Origin: Aporhodopirellula rubra | GTDB lineage: Bacteria > Planctomycetota > Planctomycetia > Pirellulales > Pirellulaceae | Assembly (NCBI RefSeq): GCF_014192335.1 | Contig: NZ_JACHXU010000001.1 | Coordinates: forward strand, 124,001-188,000 | Direction: 5' to 3' | DNA: 64,000 nucleotides | In this document: piece after piece, positions 48,900 to 57,900 of the stretch | Layout of the letters: each line of letters opens with the position of its first letter | Numbering within the stretch: position 1 is the first letter of the stretch | The notes under the pieces: model-generated | Told to the model about the DNA's origin: nothing | The model's input: the letters and a program-made list of their open reading frames with translations, nothing else | The model's database searches: none | Program-made: the position numbers and the translations under genes

Positions 48900-48925
48900 G
48901 TCTTGAATGTCATCAAGACATTTTT
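48900..48925 (+). terminator. Intrinsic terminator after the LEPR-XLL gene
   Basis: A perfect 7-bp stem (GTCTTGA at 48900-48906, TCAAGAC at 48913-48919) with a 6-base loop is followed by ATTTTT. This is the clearest Rho-independent terminator in the window. It ends the sigma-kinase-LEPR-XLL unit. Confidence 0.75.
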
Positions 48926-49094
48926 CAATCGACGCGCCCTGCTGATACTCTTGAAAAATCTTGCTGCGGTTGAAAGCAGCGACGAATCAAACGAGTACTT
49001 TCTAAGAAGCGGTAGGCCATATCACCAGGCTTTGGGAAACTGAATTCGGGCGAATCCAGTTACGGTGAACAGGTCCGTCATCATGGAAAATGCG

Positions 49095-50135
49095 TTAGCC
49101 AACGATGGCTTGTTTGGCGTTTCGGCGATACTCAGCCGGCGATTTCCCGTTCCATCGTTTGAACGCGTTGCTGAACGACGACGGTGACTCGTAGCCGACG
49201 AGAGTCGCGATGTTTGCGATTTCGATCGGACTTTCTCTCAGCAGTTCACAGGCGTTTTGCATGCGAATTTCGGTGAGATACTGCAGCGGTGGGGTGCCGA
49301 CTAAGTTGCGGAATCGTTCCGAGAATGCGGATTTAGAAACGTTTGCCATCTTTGCCATTTTAGGCACGGTCCATGGATCTCCGAGAGATTGGACGAGTGC
49401 TTTCAAGACCGGACCCACGGTGGCATCCGTCACCGCGTGCATCAAGTGTTTGTCCCCACTTCCATATGCCCCGTTGGATCCGTGGGTGAGTTCAACGGAC
49501 AAGGTTTTGATGAAAATGATCTCGGCGAGTTTTCGAACGGTCAGTTGCCAGCCATGTTCGGCTTCGCGTTTTACCGTCGACAGAACGTCCAAGATTGGGA
49601 TGCAAGAGCGGAGTACAGAATCGGCCCGATGGTTCAAGTGAATGACTTCGGGTAAGCCGATCGACAACGGGTTCTGTTTGAGTTCACGAAGTGAAAACTG
49701 TGCGTAAAGAATCGCGGTGGAATCTGGGCCGTTGGGAATATGCCAAGTCGGGTCACTGATGCGCTCGGCGATCGGTTCGGCGGGGCAGTCCAGCGTATGA
49801 AGCATGCGATGGGCCGTCCCACGCGTTGTGATTAAATGATCACCCGCCATCAAACGAATCGGTTCAGAACCGGGAGCGTCCGGAACAAACCACCCACTGC
49901 CTTGGGTGAAGACGTACATGCTGACAACGTCGGCGGGCACACTCAAACCCCAATGAGCTGGGAACGTCCACTCAACCGCGTTCCACTGAGGCAGATAGAG
50001 TTTTTCAAGCAATTCGGCGATCGGATCGGGGTGAAACAAACTCATGGCATGGCGGGGGCTCGCGATCGATTTTGTTTGTGCGACCGGACGCATTTCTGCC
50101 AACTGCAATGACGATGAGGAGTCTATGCTGATCAC
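49095..50135 (-). CDS. AraC-family transcriptional regulator with cupin-type sensor domain
   Basis: Regulator of 346 residues (GTG 50135; ATG 50045 would remove 30 residues that are not clearly part of the domain). The N-terminal ~30-225 is a cupin_6-type ligand domain (ADVVSMYVFTQGSGWFVPDA, IRLMAGDHLITTRGTAHRML). The C-terminal ~240-340 holds two AraC helix-turn-helix motifs: WTVPKMAKMANVSKSAFSER with FRNLVGTPPLQYLTEIRMQN, and IEIANIATLVGYESPSSFSN with AFKRWNGKSPAEYRR. Members with this sensor often sit near oxidoreductase or short-chain dehydrogenase genes, but none is adjacent here. It is convergent with the LEPR-XLL gene and isolated from the others, so its target is not evident. Confidence 0.92.
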   Translation of the reverse strand: MISIDSSSSLQLAEMRPVAQTKSIASPRHAMSLFHPDPIAELLEKLYLPQWNAVEWTFPAHWGLSVPADVVSMYVFTQGSGWFVPDAPGSEPIRLMAGDHLITTRGTAHRMLHTLDCPAEPIAERISDPTWHIPNGPDSTAILYAQFSLRELKQNPLSIGLPEVIHLNHRADSVLRSCIPILDVLSTVKREAEHGWQLTVRKLAEIIFIKTLSVELTHGSNGAYGSGDKHLMHAVTDATVGPVLKALVQSLGDPWTVPKMAKMANVSKSAFSERFRNLVGTPPLQYLTEIRMQNACELLRESPIEIANIATLVGYESPSSFSNAFKRWNGKSPAEYRRNAKQAIVG

Positions 50136-50834
50136 GTGAATTACCTTGGATTACGACGGAGACTCAAGAATCGAAATGTGGGGGATCGGGCGATGGATCG
50201 CGGCGGCTGCCAACTTGCATTGACTGAGGCGAGATTGGTGCCGCGTATCCGGACGTTCAGTGCCGCTCGATCATTTGAGGGGGCAAAAAGGGGTGGGCGT
50301 AGACCGGTGCCGAACCTTTACAACACCGGACACGGCTCAAAGTTTTGAATTTGTTTGTCCAACGAAATGACTTCAAAAGTTCAAGCAACGCTGTGCTACG
50401 TTTGGAACCATCGGGCCTCAACCTGGAAGCAATTCGTAGTATTGGTAGACGGCGAATTTTCATGAAAATTCTCTTCCCACGTAGTTTGACTGAACTCAAT
50501 TCCGATTGACGACACCGGTCCGACAATACGACTTTACGGGCGCCTTCGCGGTCCAGAGGATTCACGAATTCTGTAGCTGTCTTTCGTTGCAACTGTTTTT
50601 CGCTGGTGACCATCGCCACTGTTGGTAACGTCGCGGTTTTGGCATCGCTGTTTGCGGATTGCTAACAGCGATTTTCTCAACGATCTCAGTTGCCGCCAAA
50701 ACAAGGGAGGATGTTTCGGCAGGATTGTCACAGTTGACGGGCAAAATTTTGAGTGGTGCCGAACGGTACCTTATGCGGTCCTTGGGGTTTCAGGATGACA
50801 ATTAACATGTCTCTCCGATACCGACCTGATTGCC
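50136..50834. other. Intergenic stretch with no supported gene
   Basis: About 700 bases between the divergent AraC regulator and the membrane protein gene. The longest minus frame (50257-50619) encodes a basic, motif-free peptide (LRGKRIFMKIRRLPILRIA) without a ribosome binding site; I consider it non-coding or decayed. The promoters of both flanking genes should lie here. Confidence 0.4.
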
Positions 50835-51959
50835 ATGAAGATCACACAAACACCCCGTTGGTTTAACGGACGCGTCCTTGCATCTCTTGTATTGTTCGTC
50901 GTCTGTGCATCAGCGTCGCAGGCCCAGAGAGGGCGGTATGGCCGTGAGGATGTGGGGATGGGAAGGCCGATCAAAACTGAGCAAGGTTTTTTGTTTGTCG
51001 ATGGAGCGTTTGTTGCGCCGCCGTACAAGATCGAATTCGAAGACGATTCAATTCGTATCAACGGTGAAGACTACGCCGCCGACGCGTTTGATTTGAGCCG
51101 GTATTCCCCGCGGAGTCGTGGCATGCGTGGTGATAGTGCTCGCGGCATGGGGTATCGCGGTGGGGGTGGTTTTCATCGAGGAGAACCTCAAGCGACGGTC
51201 GAATACAATCCGTTGTGGCGGTTGTCACGCGAGTTCAGCTGGCTGAGTCATGGTGCCATTTTTATTCTCAAACAAGAGAATCCGCCGTTGATTCTGTGGC
51301 CCACTCAGCATGGGTTTGATCTATTGGAAACGCTGATTGCGACTACAGAACAACCGGTGAATGAAAACAATGTGCACGACGCGGTGACATCCGACGAGGA
51401 TCGCGAAACGTGGCGAGACTTGGTAGCCAATTTCCAGGCGACGCCCGCGTTTCTAAGCAAGGCAACGAAACTTGTTGACGAAATGAATGCGGTTGAAATA
51501 GATGCCGAACGCCAACATGCAGCGCAGCGTTTGGGCGAAAAAGTGAGCTACCCGCTGACGATGTTTGCGTTGGTGTTGGTGGTAATCGCCGTGGGGCATT
51601 TGTTAACCCACGCCCAGGCAACGAACCTGCAAATCGACGACCCATCAACGAGAGAAACGATCAAGAAATCAACCGTGGTTTCGTTGATTATCGTAGGGTT
51701 GATGTCTGCGATCGATTTGGTCTGGACGTTGGTCGCACATCAGAGTGGAACAATGCGAGAGATGAATCCGTTGGGAAGCCGATTGATCGCGGACCCGGTT
51801 CAATTGATCGCATTCAAGATCGTAATCACCTCAATGTCGATGGGGTTGTTGTTCTGGTTAAGGGATTTGCCGTTTGCCCGCCGTGCGACGTGGTGGTGTT
51901 GTTTGGTGCTGACATTGTTGACGGTTCGGTGGGTGACGTTCCAATCGTTGTTCGTTTGA
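50835..51959 (+). CDS. Exported multi-span membrane protein (DUF5658-like C-terminus)
   Basis: Protein of 374 residues. Signal peptide 1-30 (VLASLVLFVVCASASQAQ) is followed by an Arg/Gly-rich segment (~30-60 and ~92-118, RGMRGDSARGMGYRGGGGF). A soluble domain (~125-235) precedes about four membrane spans: SYPLTMFALVLVVIAVGHLL, VVSLIIVGLMSAIDLVWTLV, LIAFKIVITSMSMGLLFWL and WWCCLVLTLLTVRWVTF. The segment around AIDLVWTLVAHQ...REMNPLGSRLI matches the pattern of DUF5658-type membrane domains, which have a conserved Asp and a later NP-(L/I). Function unknown. It precedes csrA by 185 bases on the same strand. Confidence 0.75.
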   Translation: MKITQTPRWFNGRVLASLVLFVVCASASQAQRGRYGREDVGMGRPIKTEQGFLFVDGAFVAPPYKIEFEDDSIRINGEDYAADAFDLSRYSPRSRGMRGDSARGMGYRGGGGFHRGEPQATVEYNPLWRLSREFSWLSHGAIFILKQENPPLILWPTQHGFDLLETLIATTEQPVNENNVHDAVTSDEDRETWRDLVANFQATPAFLSKATKLVDEMNAVEIDAERQHAAQRLGEKVSYPLTMFALVLVVIAVGHLLTHAQATNLQIDDPSTRETIKKSTVVSLIIVGLMSAIDLVWTLVAHQSGTMREMNPLGSRLIADPVQLIAFKIVITSMSMGLLFWLRDLPFARRATWWCCLVLTLLTVRWVTFQSLFV

Positions 51960-52144
51960 GGCCGATGGGAATCGGTTGGGATGAGAGCTCACGCGGTCGG
52001 TCACACAACGCCGCGAATTGACAACATCTTTTGAAAGCGTGAGATTTTTCCGTGACGTTCGGACTGTTTTATCTTCCTTAGAGAGTGAGAGACAATCGCA
52101 GCACTTCGCTGTTTGATTGAACGTACATTCAAGGAGGAATCAGC

Positions 52145-52381
52145 ATGTTGGTACTATCGCGAAAGATCGGGGACAAGATTTTGATCGGTGACGATGTTAA
52201 AATCGTGGTTACCAAAATTTCACTCAACCGGGTTCGCATTGCAATCGATGCACCGACTGACATGGTGATTAAGCGGGCTGAGCTTTGCCAGGCCGTTCAA
52301 GAGTGCTTTGCGGTCGTGCCGGATAGCAAGCAGGCCGCACCGTTAGTGGGCGAAACGTCCGTGCCGGCGTTGACGTCGTAA
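52145..52381 (+). CDS. csrA: Carbon storage regulator CsrA
   Basis: Small RNA-binding translational regulator of 78 residues. The start has a strong Shine-Dalgarno (AAGGAGGA, about 6 bases upstream of ATG). The family core is complete: MLVLSRKIGDKILIGDDVKI, VVTKISLNRVRIAIDAP, and VIKRAEL in place of the usual V.R.E(L/I), with Leu4, Arg6 and the RVRIAI strand that dimeric CsrA uses to bind GGA-containing hairpins. The C-terminal ~20 residues are a variable extension. CsrA represses or stabilises target mRNAs for metabolism, motility and surface properties in other bacteria. It lies just before three surface-protein genes, but no direct target can be claimed. Confidence 0.95.
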   Translation: MLVLSRKIGDKILIGDDVKIVVTKISLNRVRIAIDAPTDMVIKRAELCQAVQECFAVVPDSKQAAPLVGETSVPALTS

Positions 52382-52567
52382 GCCAAACTTATTTCGCGAT
52401 CGACCAGCTTGTGGTTTTCCGGTTCGCGTTTTTGATCGGTTTTGAATGGACTCGTTCTTGGAACGTTCAACGCCGATCGTGTCGTTGGTCCATGGCAGCC
52501 AAAGCGGGAGGCAGCACGAAGTATGGGCCTGTCACGCCACCACAATGATGGCCAGCTGTTAGGGGCC

Positions 52568-52596
52568 CACTGCTTAGCATGGTGCTAAGCCTAGTG
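52568..52596. terminator. Bidirectional hairpin between csrA and the cohesin-like gene
   Basis: A perfect 8-bp stem (GCTTAGCA at 52572-52579, TGCTAAGC at 52583-52590) with a 3-base loop is extended by CACT/AGTG across a 2-base bulge. It lies between convergent genes. No T-run is present on either strand. Confidence 0.55.
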
Positions 52597-52621
52597 TCCG
52601 CTGGAAGAACGGCTGCCGGTA

Positions 52622-53266
52622 CTAGAACGGGTGCCGGTGTGAGACGGTGGGGCGGAGGTCATGCATGATCGAGTCGACATGCTCGGGGTGAATCGGACCG
52701 ATGAAACTCTCGTCGAACCGTCTGCGTCGAGGACTTGTTTCCGATGACGAACGAGCTGCAAAACCGTCGGTGGCGTCAGGGCCGACGACGGGTGGATTGT
52801 TGAGTGTGATTTCGCCCTCGTTCAATCGGACTTCTTGCAAATCGATGGTGGGCGCGAACAAGCACGCATTGGTCTGCGCCGAGTGCAGATTGATGTTGAT
52901 CAGATCGCCCTGGCTGTTGTTGATCGGTTCGACCGAAAAAACAAAAGCGGTTACGATTCCCGCCGATTCGTCGACGTTGGCAAGGACGGATGCCTTGTCG
53001 TTCCAAATGTCACCGGCGTGGATGTCCTGAGTTTGAATTTGCAGCACTTCCGGATCGTATTGAAACCGAATTTCGGCGGCTCGCAAATTGGGGGCTTCTT
53101 CGGCATAAACGGCCGCGACGGTATCCAGCGTCGGCGATGTCGCGACGGGCCCGAGTAAGACACTGGCCAATAATTGCCGATTCTCCAAACGCTCTGGATT
53201 CAGCCTGCGTCGCGTTCTCGCCATCCGGGCACCTGTGTGGAAATCTATCCCTGATTTTCGACTCAT
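52622..53266 (-). CDS. Cohesin-like domain protein with LEPR-XLL motif (short)
   Basis: Protein of 214 residues (ATG 53266; ATG 53224 also possible). The N-terminus has a basic stretch and the motif RRLNPERLENRQLLA, a LEPR-XLL variant expected to direct export. One cohesin-like domain (~40-170) contains NLRAAEIRFQYDPEVLQIQ, ASVLANVDESAGIVTAFVFS, GDLININLHSAQTN and EVRLNEGEITLNNP, followed by VVGPDATDGF. The same phrases occur in the next gene, which points to a duplication. The last ~45 residues are Arg/His/Ser-rich and have no fold I can see. Cohesins bind dockerins in cellulosomes. In planctomycetes the partner and purpose are unknown. Probably a cell-surface or matrix protein. Confidence 0.8.
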   Translation of the reverse strand: MSRKSGIDFHTGARMARTRRRLNPERLENRQLLASVLLGPVATSPTLDTVAAVYAEEAPNLRAAEIRFQYDPEVLQIQTQDIHAGDIWNDKASVLANVDESAGIVTAFVFSVEPINNSQGDLININLHSAQTNACLFAPTIDLQEVRLNEGEITLNNPPVVGPDATDGFAARSSSETSPRRRRFDESFIGPIHPEHVDSIMHDLRPTVSHRHPF

Positions 53267-53432
53267 TGCAGACGCAATGGACGCCCTTCATGGCGCCCAT
53301 CTGGATTACCCAACCGGGTTCCTCAATGTCAACGTCAGTCGAGGTGGCGTGAAGAGGAACAAGGGCGGGATGGATGATGCCGAAAGCGGCGACACCGTTT
53401 CCCGGGCGAGTGTTTCGTGGTGTGCGAGACGC

Positions 53433-54656
53433 TTAGAAAAGGTTGTTCGAAAAGACGGTGTCCACCGCGTCGGTGTCTTCGCGGTCGTCGTCTGCCGTGG
53501 TCACCGGGCTAGGTGTGACGGCAGTCGTTGGCGGGGTGTCTGTTTCGTTTGGTGACGTCGCTAGTAACTCCGCAGGCGAGAGGGGCTCGCCGGCGGCAGG
53601 GGGTGCGAATGCGGCCGCAATTTCGGCCGCGGCGATCGGTTCGCCGGTCGCGGTGTTGCCTGCTGCGGACGAGTTGTCATCGGCGGACGTCGTGGTTGCC
53701 GCGGATGTTTGGGAAGTGGAGGTTGCTTGCGAAGCCAACGTGCTCGCGTCCGAGGCGGCGTCGGCGTTGATTTGTGTGATCGTATCATTCCACTCGCTGG
53801 AGCCAACGGGGAGGACTCGCGTCGTCAACAATCGGTTGTAGATGTACTGAGGCAACAAGCCGAGTTCGCGGAAGTCTTGGTCTTCGAGTGCGCTGCCGTC
53901 GGTCAGTGAAACGGTGAGTTCGTTGTCGCCTCCATCGAGGTAGGCGGAGGGTTGCGTCTGGACGATTCGGTAGGTGCCGGCCGCGAGTTGGGTGAATTGA
54001 TAGCTGCCGTCTTCGCCCGTGGTGGTTTGTTGTTCGGCGCCGGTGGTGGTATTGACGAGTGTGATCGTCACGCCTGGGATCGCTTCGCCGGTACCAACGA
54101 CGTTGTCGCCGTTCGCGTCGGCGTAAACGAAGCCTGAAATCGAATCGCTGCCGGTTGCGTCGCCGGTGATGGTCAATAAACCGTCGGTCGAGTCCGTTCC
54201 CGCGATCGGCGAAGGGTCTACTGAAATTTGTCCTTCGTTCAAAGTGACCAAGGTGAGGTCGAGAACGGTAGTGCTGTCGATGACGGCATTGCTAGCGACT
54301 TCAAAGGGCAGTTCGACAAGGCTTCCCGAGATTCCAGTCAGTTCACTTGACGATGCAACAAAGATGACTATTGTTCCTGCCGCATCGTCGACGTTCGCGG
54401 TGATTTGAGCGTCGGAACCGGTGCCCCAAACGCTTCCCAGCGTGATCGCGTCGGGATCAATATCGAGCACGGAGGTGTCATAGCTGAGGCGGATCTCAGC
54501 GGCACGCACACCGACCGCTGTGTCGATGTTCACTGGTGCGGAAACGATTGCTGATGGAGCGGCGGAAAGATCGTCCGGAATGTCGACGGCAGCGAGTAGT
54601 CGTCGTTCTTCAAAGGTTTGGATTGAAAGGCGGCGAGAATGGAATCGTGTCATCAA
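53433..54656 (-). CDS. Cohesin-like plus SdrD_B-type surface protein with LEPR-XLL motif
   Basis: Protein of 407 residues. The N-terminus reads RRLSIQTFEERRLLAAVDIP (LEPR-XLL variant). A cohesin-like domain (~30-165) has GVRAAEIRLSYDTSVLDIDP, DAQITANVDDAAGTIVIFVA and LVTLNEGQISVDPSPIAGTD. It is followed by an SdrD B-repeat-type Ig domain (~175-270) with SISGFVYADANGDNVVGTGE, IPGVTITLVNTTTGAEQQTT and DGSYQFTQLAAGTYRIVQTQ, including a calcium-loop-like DANGDN. The C-terminal ~120 residues are low-complexity, rich in Ala, Thr, Ser and Pro, and probably unstructured. It is followed 166 bases downstream by the shorter cohesin-like gene and is divergent from the cadherin-repeat gene. Likely cell-surface attachment protein; partner unknown. 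Confidence 0.85.
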   Translation of the reverse strand: MMTRFHSRRLSIQTFEERRLLAAVDIPDDLSAAPSAIVSAPVNIDTAVGVRAAEIRLSYDTSVLDIDPDAITLGSVWGTGSDAQITANVDDAAGTIVIFVASSSELTGISGSLVELPFEVASNAVIDSTTVLDLTLVTLNEGQISVDPSPIAGTDSTDGLLTITGDATGSDSISGFVYADANGDNVVGTGEAIPGVTITLVNTTTGAEQQTTTGEDGSYQFTQLAAGTYRIVQTQPSAYLDGGDNELTVSLTDGSALEDQDFRELGLLPQYIYNRLLTTRVLPVGSSEWNDTITQINADAASDASTLASQATSTSQTSAATTTSADDNSSAAGNTATGEPIAAAEIAAAFAPPAAGEPLSPAELLATSPNETDTPPTTAVTPSPVTTADDDREDTDAVDTVFSNNLF

Positions 54657-54969
54657 TGTTGGCCGGAGTTGAGATCGGGGCTTTGCAAACTATGCTCATC
54701 AATTCGTGACGGATAGCTCATCTTCTAAGGAAGGAAACCCGAGTGGGGATGTCACACTAAACGATAACTCCCGCTCGCTAGTCTCAAAAATATTTCTGAA
54801 AAAAAATCGAAAGCCTTGTGACGAAATCGACCAAGACTCCGTCTTAGTCACAGGGGGCGGCTCGAAGAGCCATTTGAATGTCACAAGGGACCATGTGACA
54901 AAGACTCATTTGCATGGAAAGCCCGTTAGTTACTTCCCCCCGATAGAGATCGGACAAGGTCCAAGGTAT
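54657..54969. promoter_or_regulatory. Divergent region between the cohesin-SdrD and cadherin-repeat genes
   Basis: About 313 bases. The cadherin gene's frame is open from GTG 54706, but this extension reads unlike the rest of the protein and lies before the export motif, so I treat it as leader. Both promoters probably lie here. Confidence 0.4.
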
Positions 54970-57900
54970 ATGAAACCAGCAGTACAGAGTTTGCTTTCAC
55001 GATTTACTAGCAAGAAAAAACGATCGCTTCCCAACACTCGACGTTCAACGACATCAAAGGATCGAAGATTATCACTTGAATCACTGGAATCGCGACGTGT
55101 TTTGGCTGCGACCATCGCGTCATTTAGCCCGACCTCATCGGGTTTTACGGCGGAGCTGAGTGAACAAATCAGCACACAGAACCTCAGCTTGTATGACACG
55201 GAGGCTGGTGTCGTCGGCGCAGCCGACGTGACGTTGCAAGGCGCAACCACCGGCAGCGTGCGGGGATCACTCGTTGTTAACGGAACATCCGTCACATTCA
55301 TTGCATCCGGCGGACCACTCGCGGCGGATACCTACACCGCGACACTTCGCAGTGCGAGCGATGCGTTCACCGATCTCGCGGACGGCGAACTGCTCGATGG
55401 TGACAACGACGGGAATGCGGGAGGCGATTTTGTAACGACGTTCACTGTCACGAACGGCTCTTCGCTCGTGGTAGGAATGCCCGATCTGGTGCGTGGACCA
55501 ACGCAGGCTGCACAAGGTCCGGCGTCCGGTAGCGGTGCCGATTTGCCTGCAGGGTTGCCGATTCAATTAAGCGACGCGGACGGTGTGACCTCGGTCACGT
55601 TGACGATCCAGTACGACGCCGATGTGTTGGACATTTCAGGCGTGCAACTCGGCGCCGACGCGCCGACGGGCAGTCAAGTCGAAGCGAATTTGGATGTTCC
55701 TGGCGTTGTCACGATTTCGTTCTTTAGCCTCGAAGCGATGGACGCCGGACAGGCCGACATTATCGACATCATTGCATCGGTTCCGGAAGACGCAGCGTAC
55801 GGAACCGTTCAAACCCTTCGCATCAGTTCACTCGAAGTGAATGCGGGCGGTATGACGGCGACGGCGGATGACGCGATTCAAGTGGTTGCCTTTGTCGGTG
55901 ACGTGAATGCCAACCGACGCTATGACGCTGAGGATGCGCGTTTGGTCGCGCGTGTTGGCGTGGGACTCGATTCCGGATTTGTCGTCGGTGATTCGTCAGG
56001 TGCGTCGACTTCGACGGTACCGTTTGCGGCCATCGATCCCGCCCTGCTCGGCGATGTCACCGGTGTTGATGGGCTCAGTCCTCTCGACGCGAGCGATTTG
56101 CTCAGGAGAGTGGTCGGATTGTCGACTCCGAACATTCCGGATCTTCCCGACGCTCAGGCTCCTACCAACTTGACGTTGTCGAGTTCCACGATCGGCGAGA
56201 ACCTTGCCGTTGGCACAACCGTTGGGACGTTCACCACGACGGATCCCGATGCGAGTGACACACACACGTATGCCTTGGTCGCCGGAACGGGTGACACCGA
56301 CAATGATGCCTTTACGATTTCGGGCAATACATTGGTGACCGCCGAGGTGTTTGACGCTTCGGTTCAAGATAGTTACACGATTCGCGTGCAAACCACGGAC
56401 TCCACCGGTCGTACGCTCGAGCGAGTGTTCACGATCTCGGTTACTGATCAGAACGTAGCGCCAACGTCGATTACACTCGATAGCCTGTCGATCTCGGAAA
56501 ACGCCGCAGCTAGCACAGCCGTCGGCACGTTGTCGACGACTGATTCGAACGTCAACGATACTTTCACGTACAGCGTCGTGTCAGTTGACGGCAGTACCTC
56601 GGACACCACGTTTGCAATTTCTGGCGACTCGTTGATTGCGACCGGTTCGCTCGACTTCGAAGCGAAGAGCAGCTATGCCGTTATGGTTCGCAGTACTGAT
56701 CAGGGTGGGTTGTCTGTCGATCAAACGTTCACGATCTCGGTGCTAGACGCCAACGACGATCCGACCGCGATCGCGTTGAGTGACAACACGCTCGCCGATG
56801 ATGCGGCCGCCGGTTCGGTCGTTGGGACTCTCTCTTCGACTGATGAAGATGCGTCGGACACGTTCGTCTATTCGCTCGTTAGCGGTACCGGCGACACGGA
56901 CAATGCCTCGTTTGCAATAGTCGGTGATCAGTTGCAGGCGGCGACGACGATCGACTTCACGACGCAAACCAGTTACAGCGTTCGCGTTCGTACGACGGAT
57001 TCGTCGGGTGGCACGTTCGAGCAAACATTCACGATCGTTCAGAGCAATGCCGCACCAACGGCAATTTCCTTGAGCGATTCGACAATCGCTGAAAACGGCG
57101 CCGACGGAAACATTGTCGGCTCGTTCAGCACGACGGACCCAACCTCGGGTGACACGTTTACGTACACGTTGGTGTCCGGCGATGGCGACGATGACAACGC
57201 GAGTTTCGTGATTTCGGGAGATGAATTGCAGACGGTCGCTGCATTGGATGCAGAGACTCAGGGAAGTCTCACGATTCGAGTTCGTAGTACGGATTCGACA
57301 GGTGAGTTTGTTGAAGACACCTTCGTTATCACTGTCTCTAACATCAACGAAGCACCAACTGCGATCACATTGTCGGGAACGAACTTGGCCGACGGTGAAC
57401 CGAGCGGAACGGTCGTGGGCACGTTCGGAACCGACGATCCAGACGCTGGAGATACGATCACGTATTCGTTTGTTTCCGGACAAGGTGACACGGACAACGC
57501 GTCGTTCACGATATCGGGTGATCAGCTCGTTTCATCCTTTGTTTCAGATCAACAAACCCAATCGACATACACCGTTCGTGTTCTTGCGCAAGATTCGCTG
57601 GGGCTGTCGACTCAGCAAACGTTCACGATCAGTGTTACCGAAACCAACGTCGCTCCGACCGCGATTTCGCTCGATAGCTCATCGGTCGCAGAAAACGCGG
57701 ATCTCGCCACCGTCGTTGGCACGCTAAGCACGACCGACGCAAACACTTCAGACACGTTTGCCTACACATTTGTTAGTGGCGAAGGTGATACAGATAACGC
57801 GTTGTTTGCGATTGATGGCAGTAATCTCGTGACGGCGGCTTCGTTCGACTTCGAGACACAGGCGTCATACACGGTACGTATTCAATCCAGCGATCCGTTC

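Noticed and set aside
50257-50619. 120-residue minus frame in the AraC-membrane protein gap
   Set aside because: Basic, motif-free peptide without a ribosome binding site; treated as intergenic.
54706-54969. Extended N-terminus of the cadherin-repeat protein from GTG 54706
   Set aside because: The extension precedes the basic leader and LEPR-XLL motif and reads unlike coding sequence; ATG 54970 fits export better.
56743-57483. 246-residue minus frame within the cadherin repeats
   Set aside because: Arises from the repeated codon pattern on the other strand; repeat-antisense artefact.
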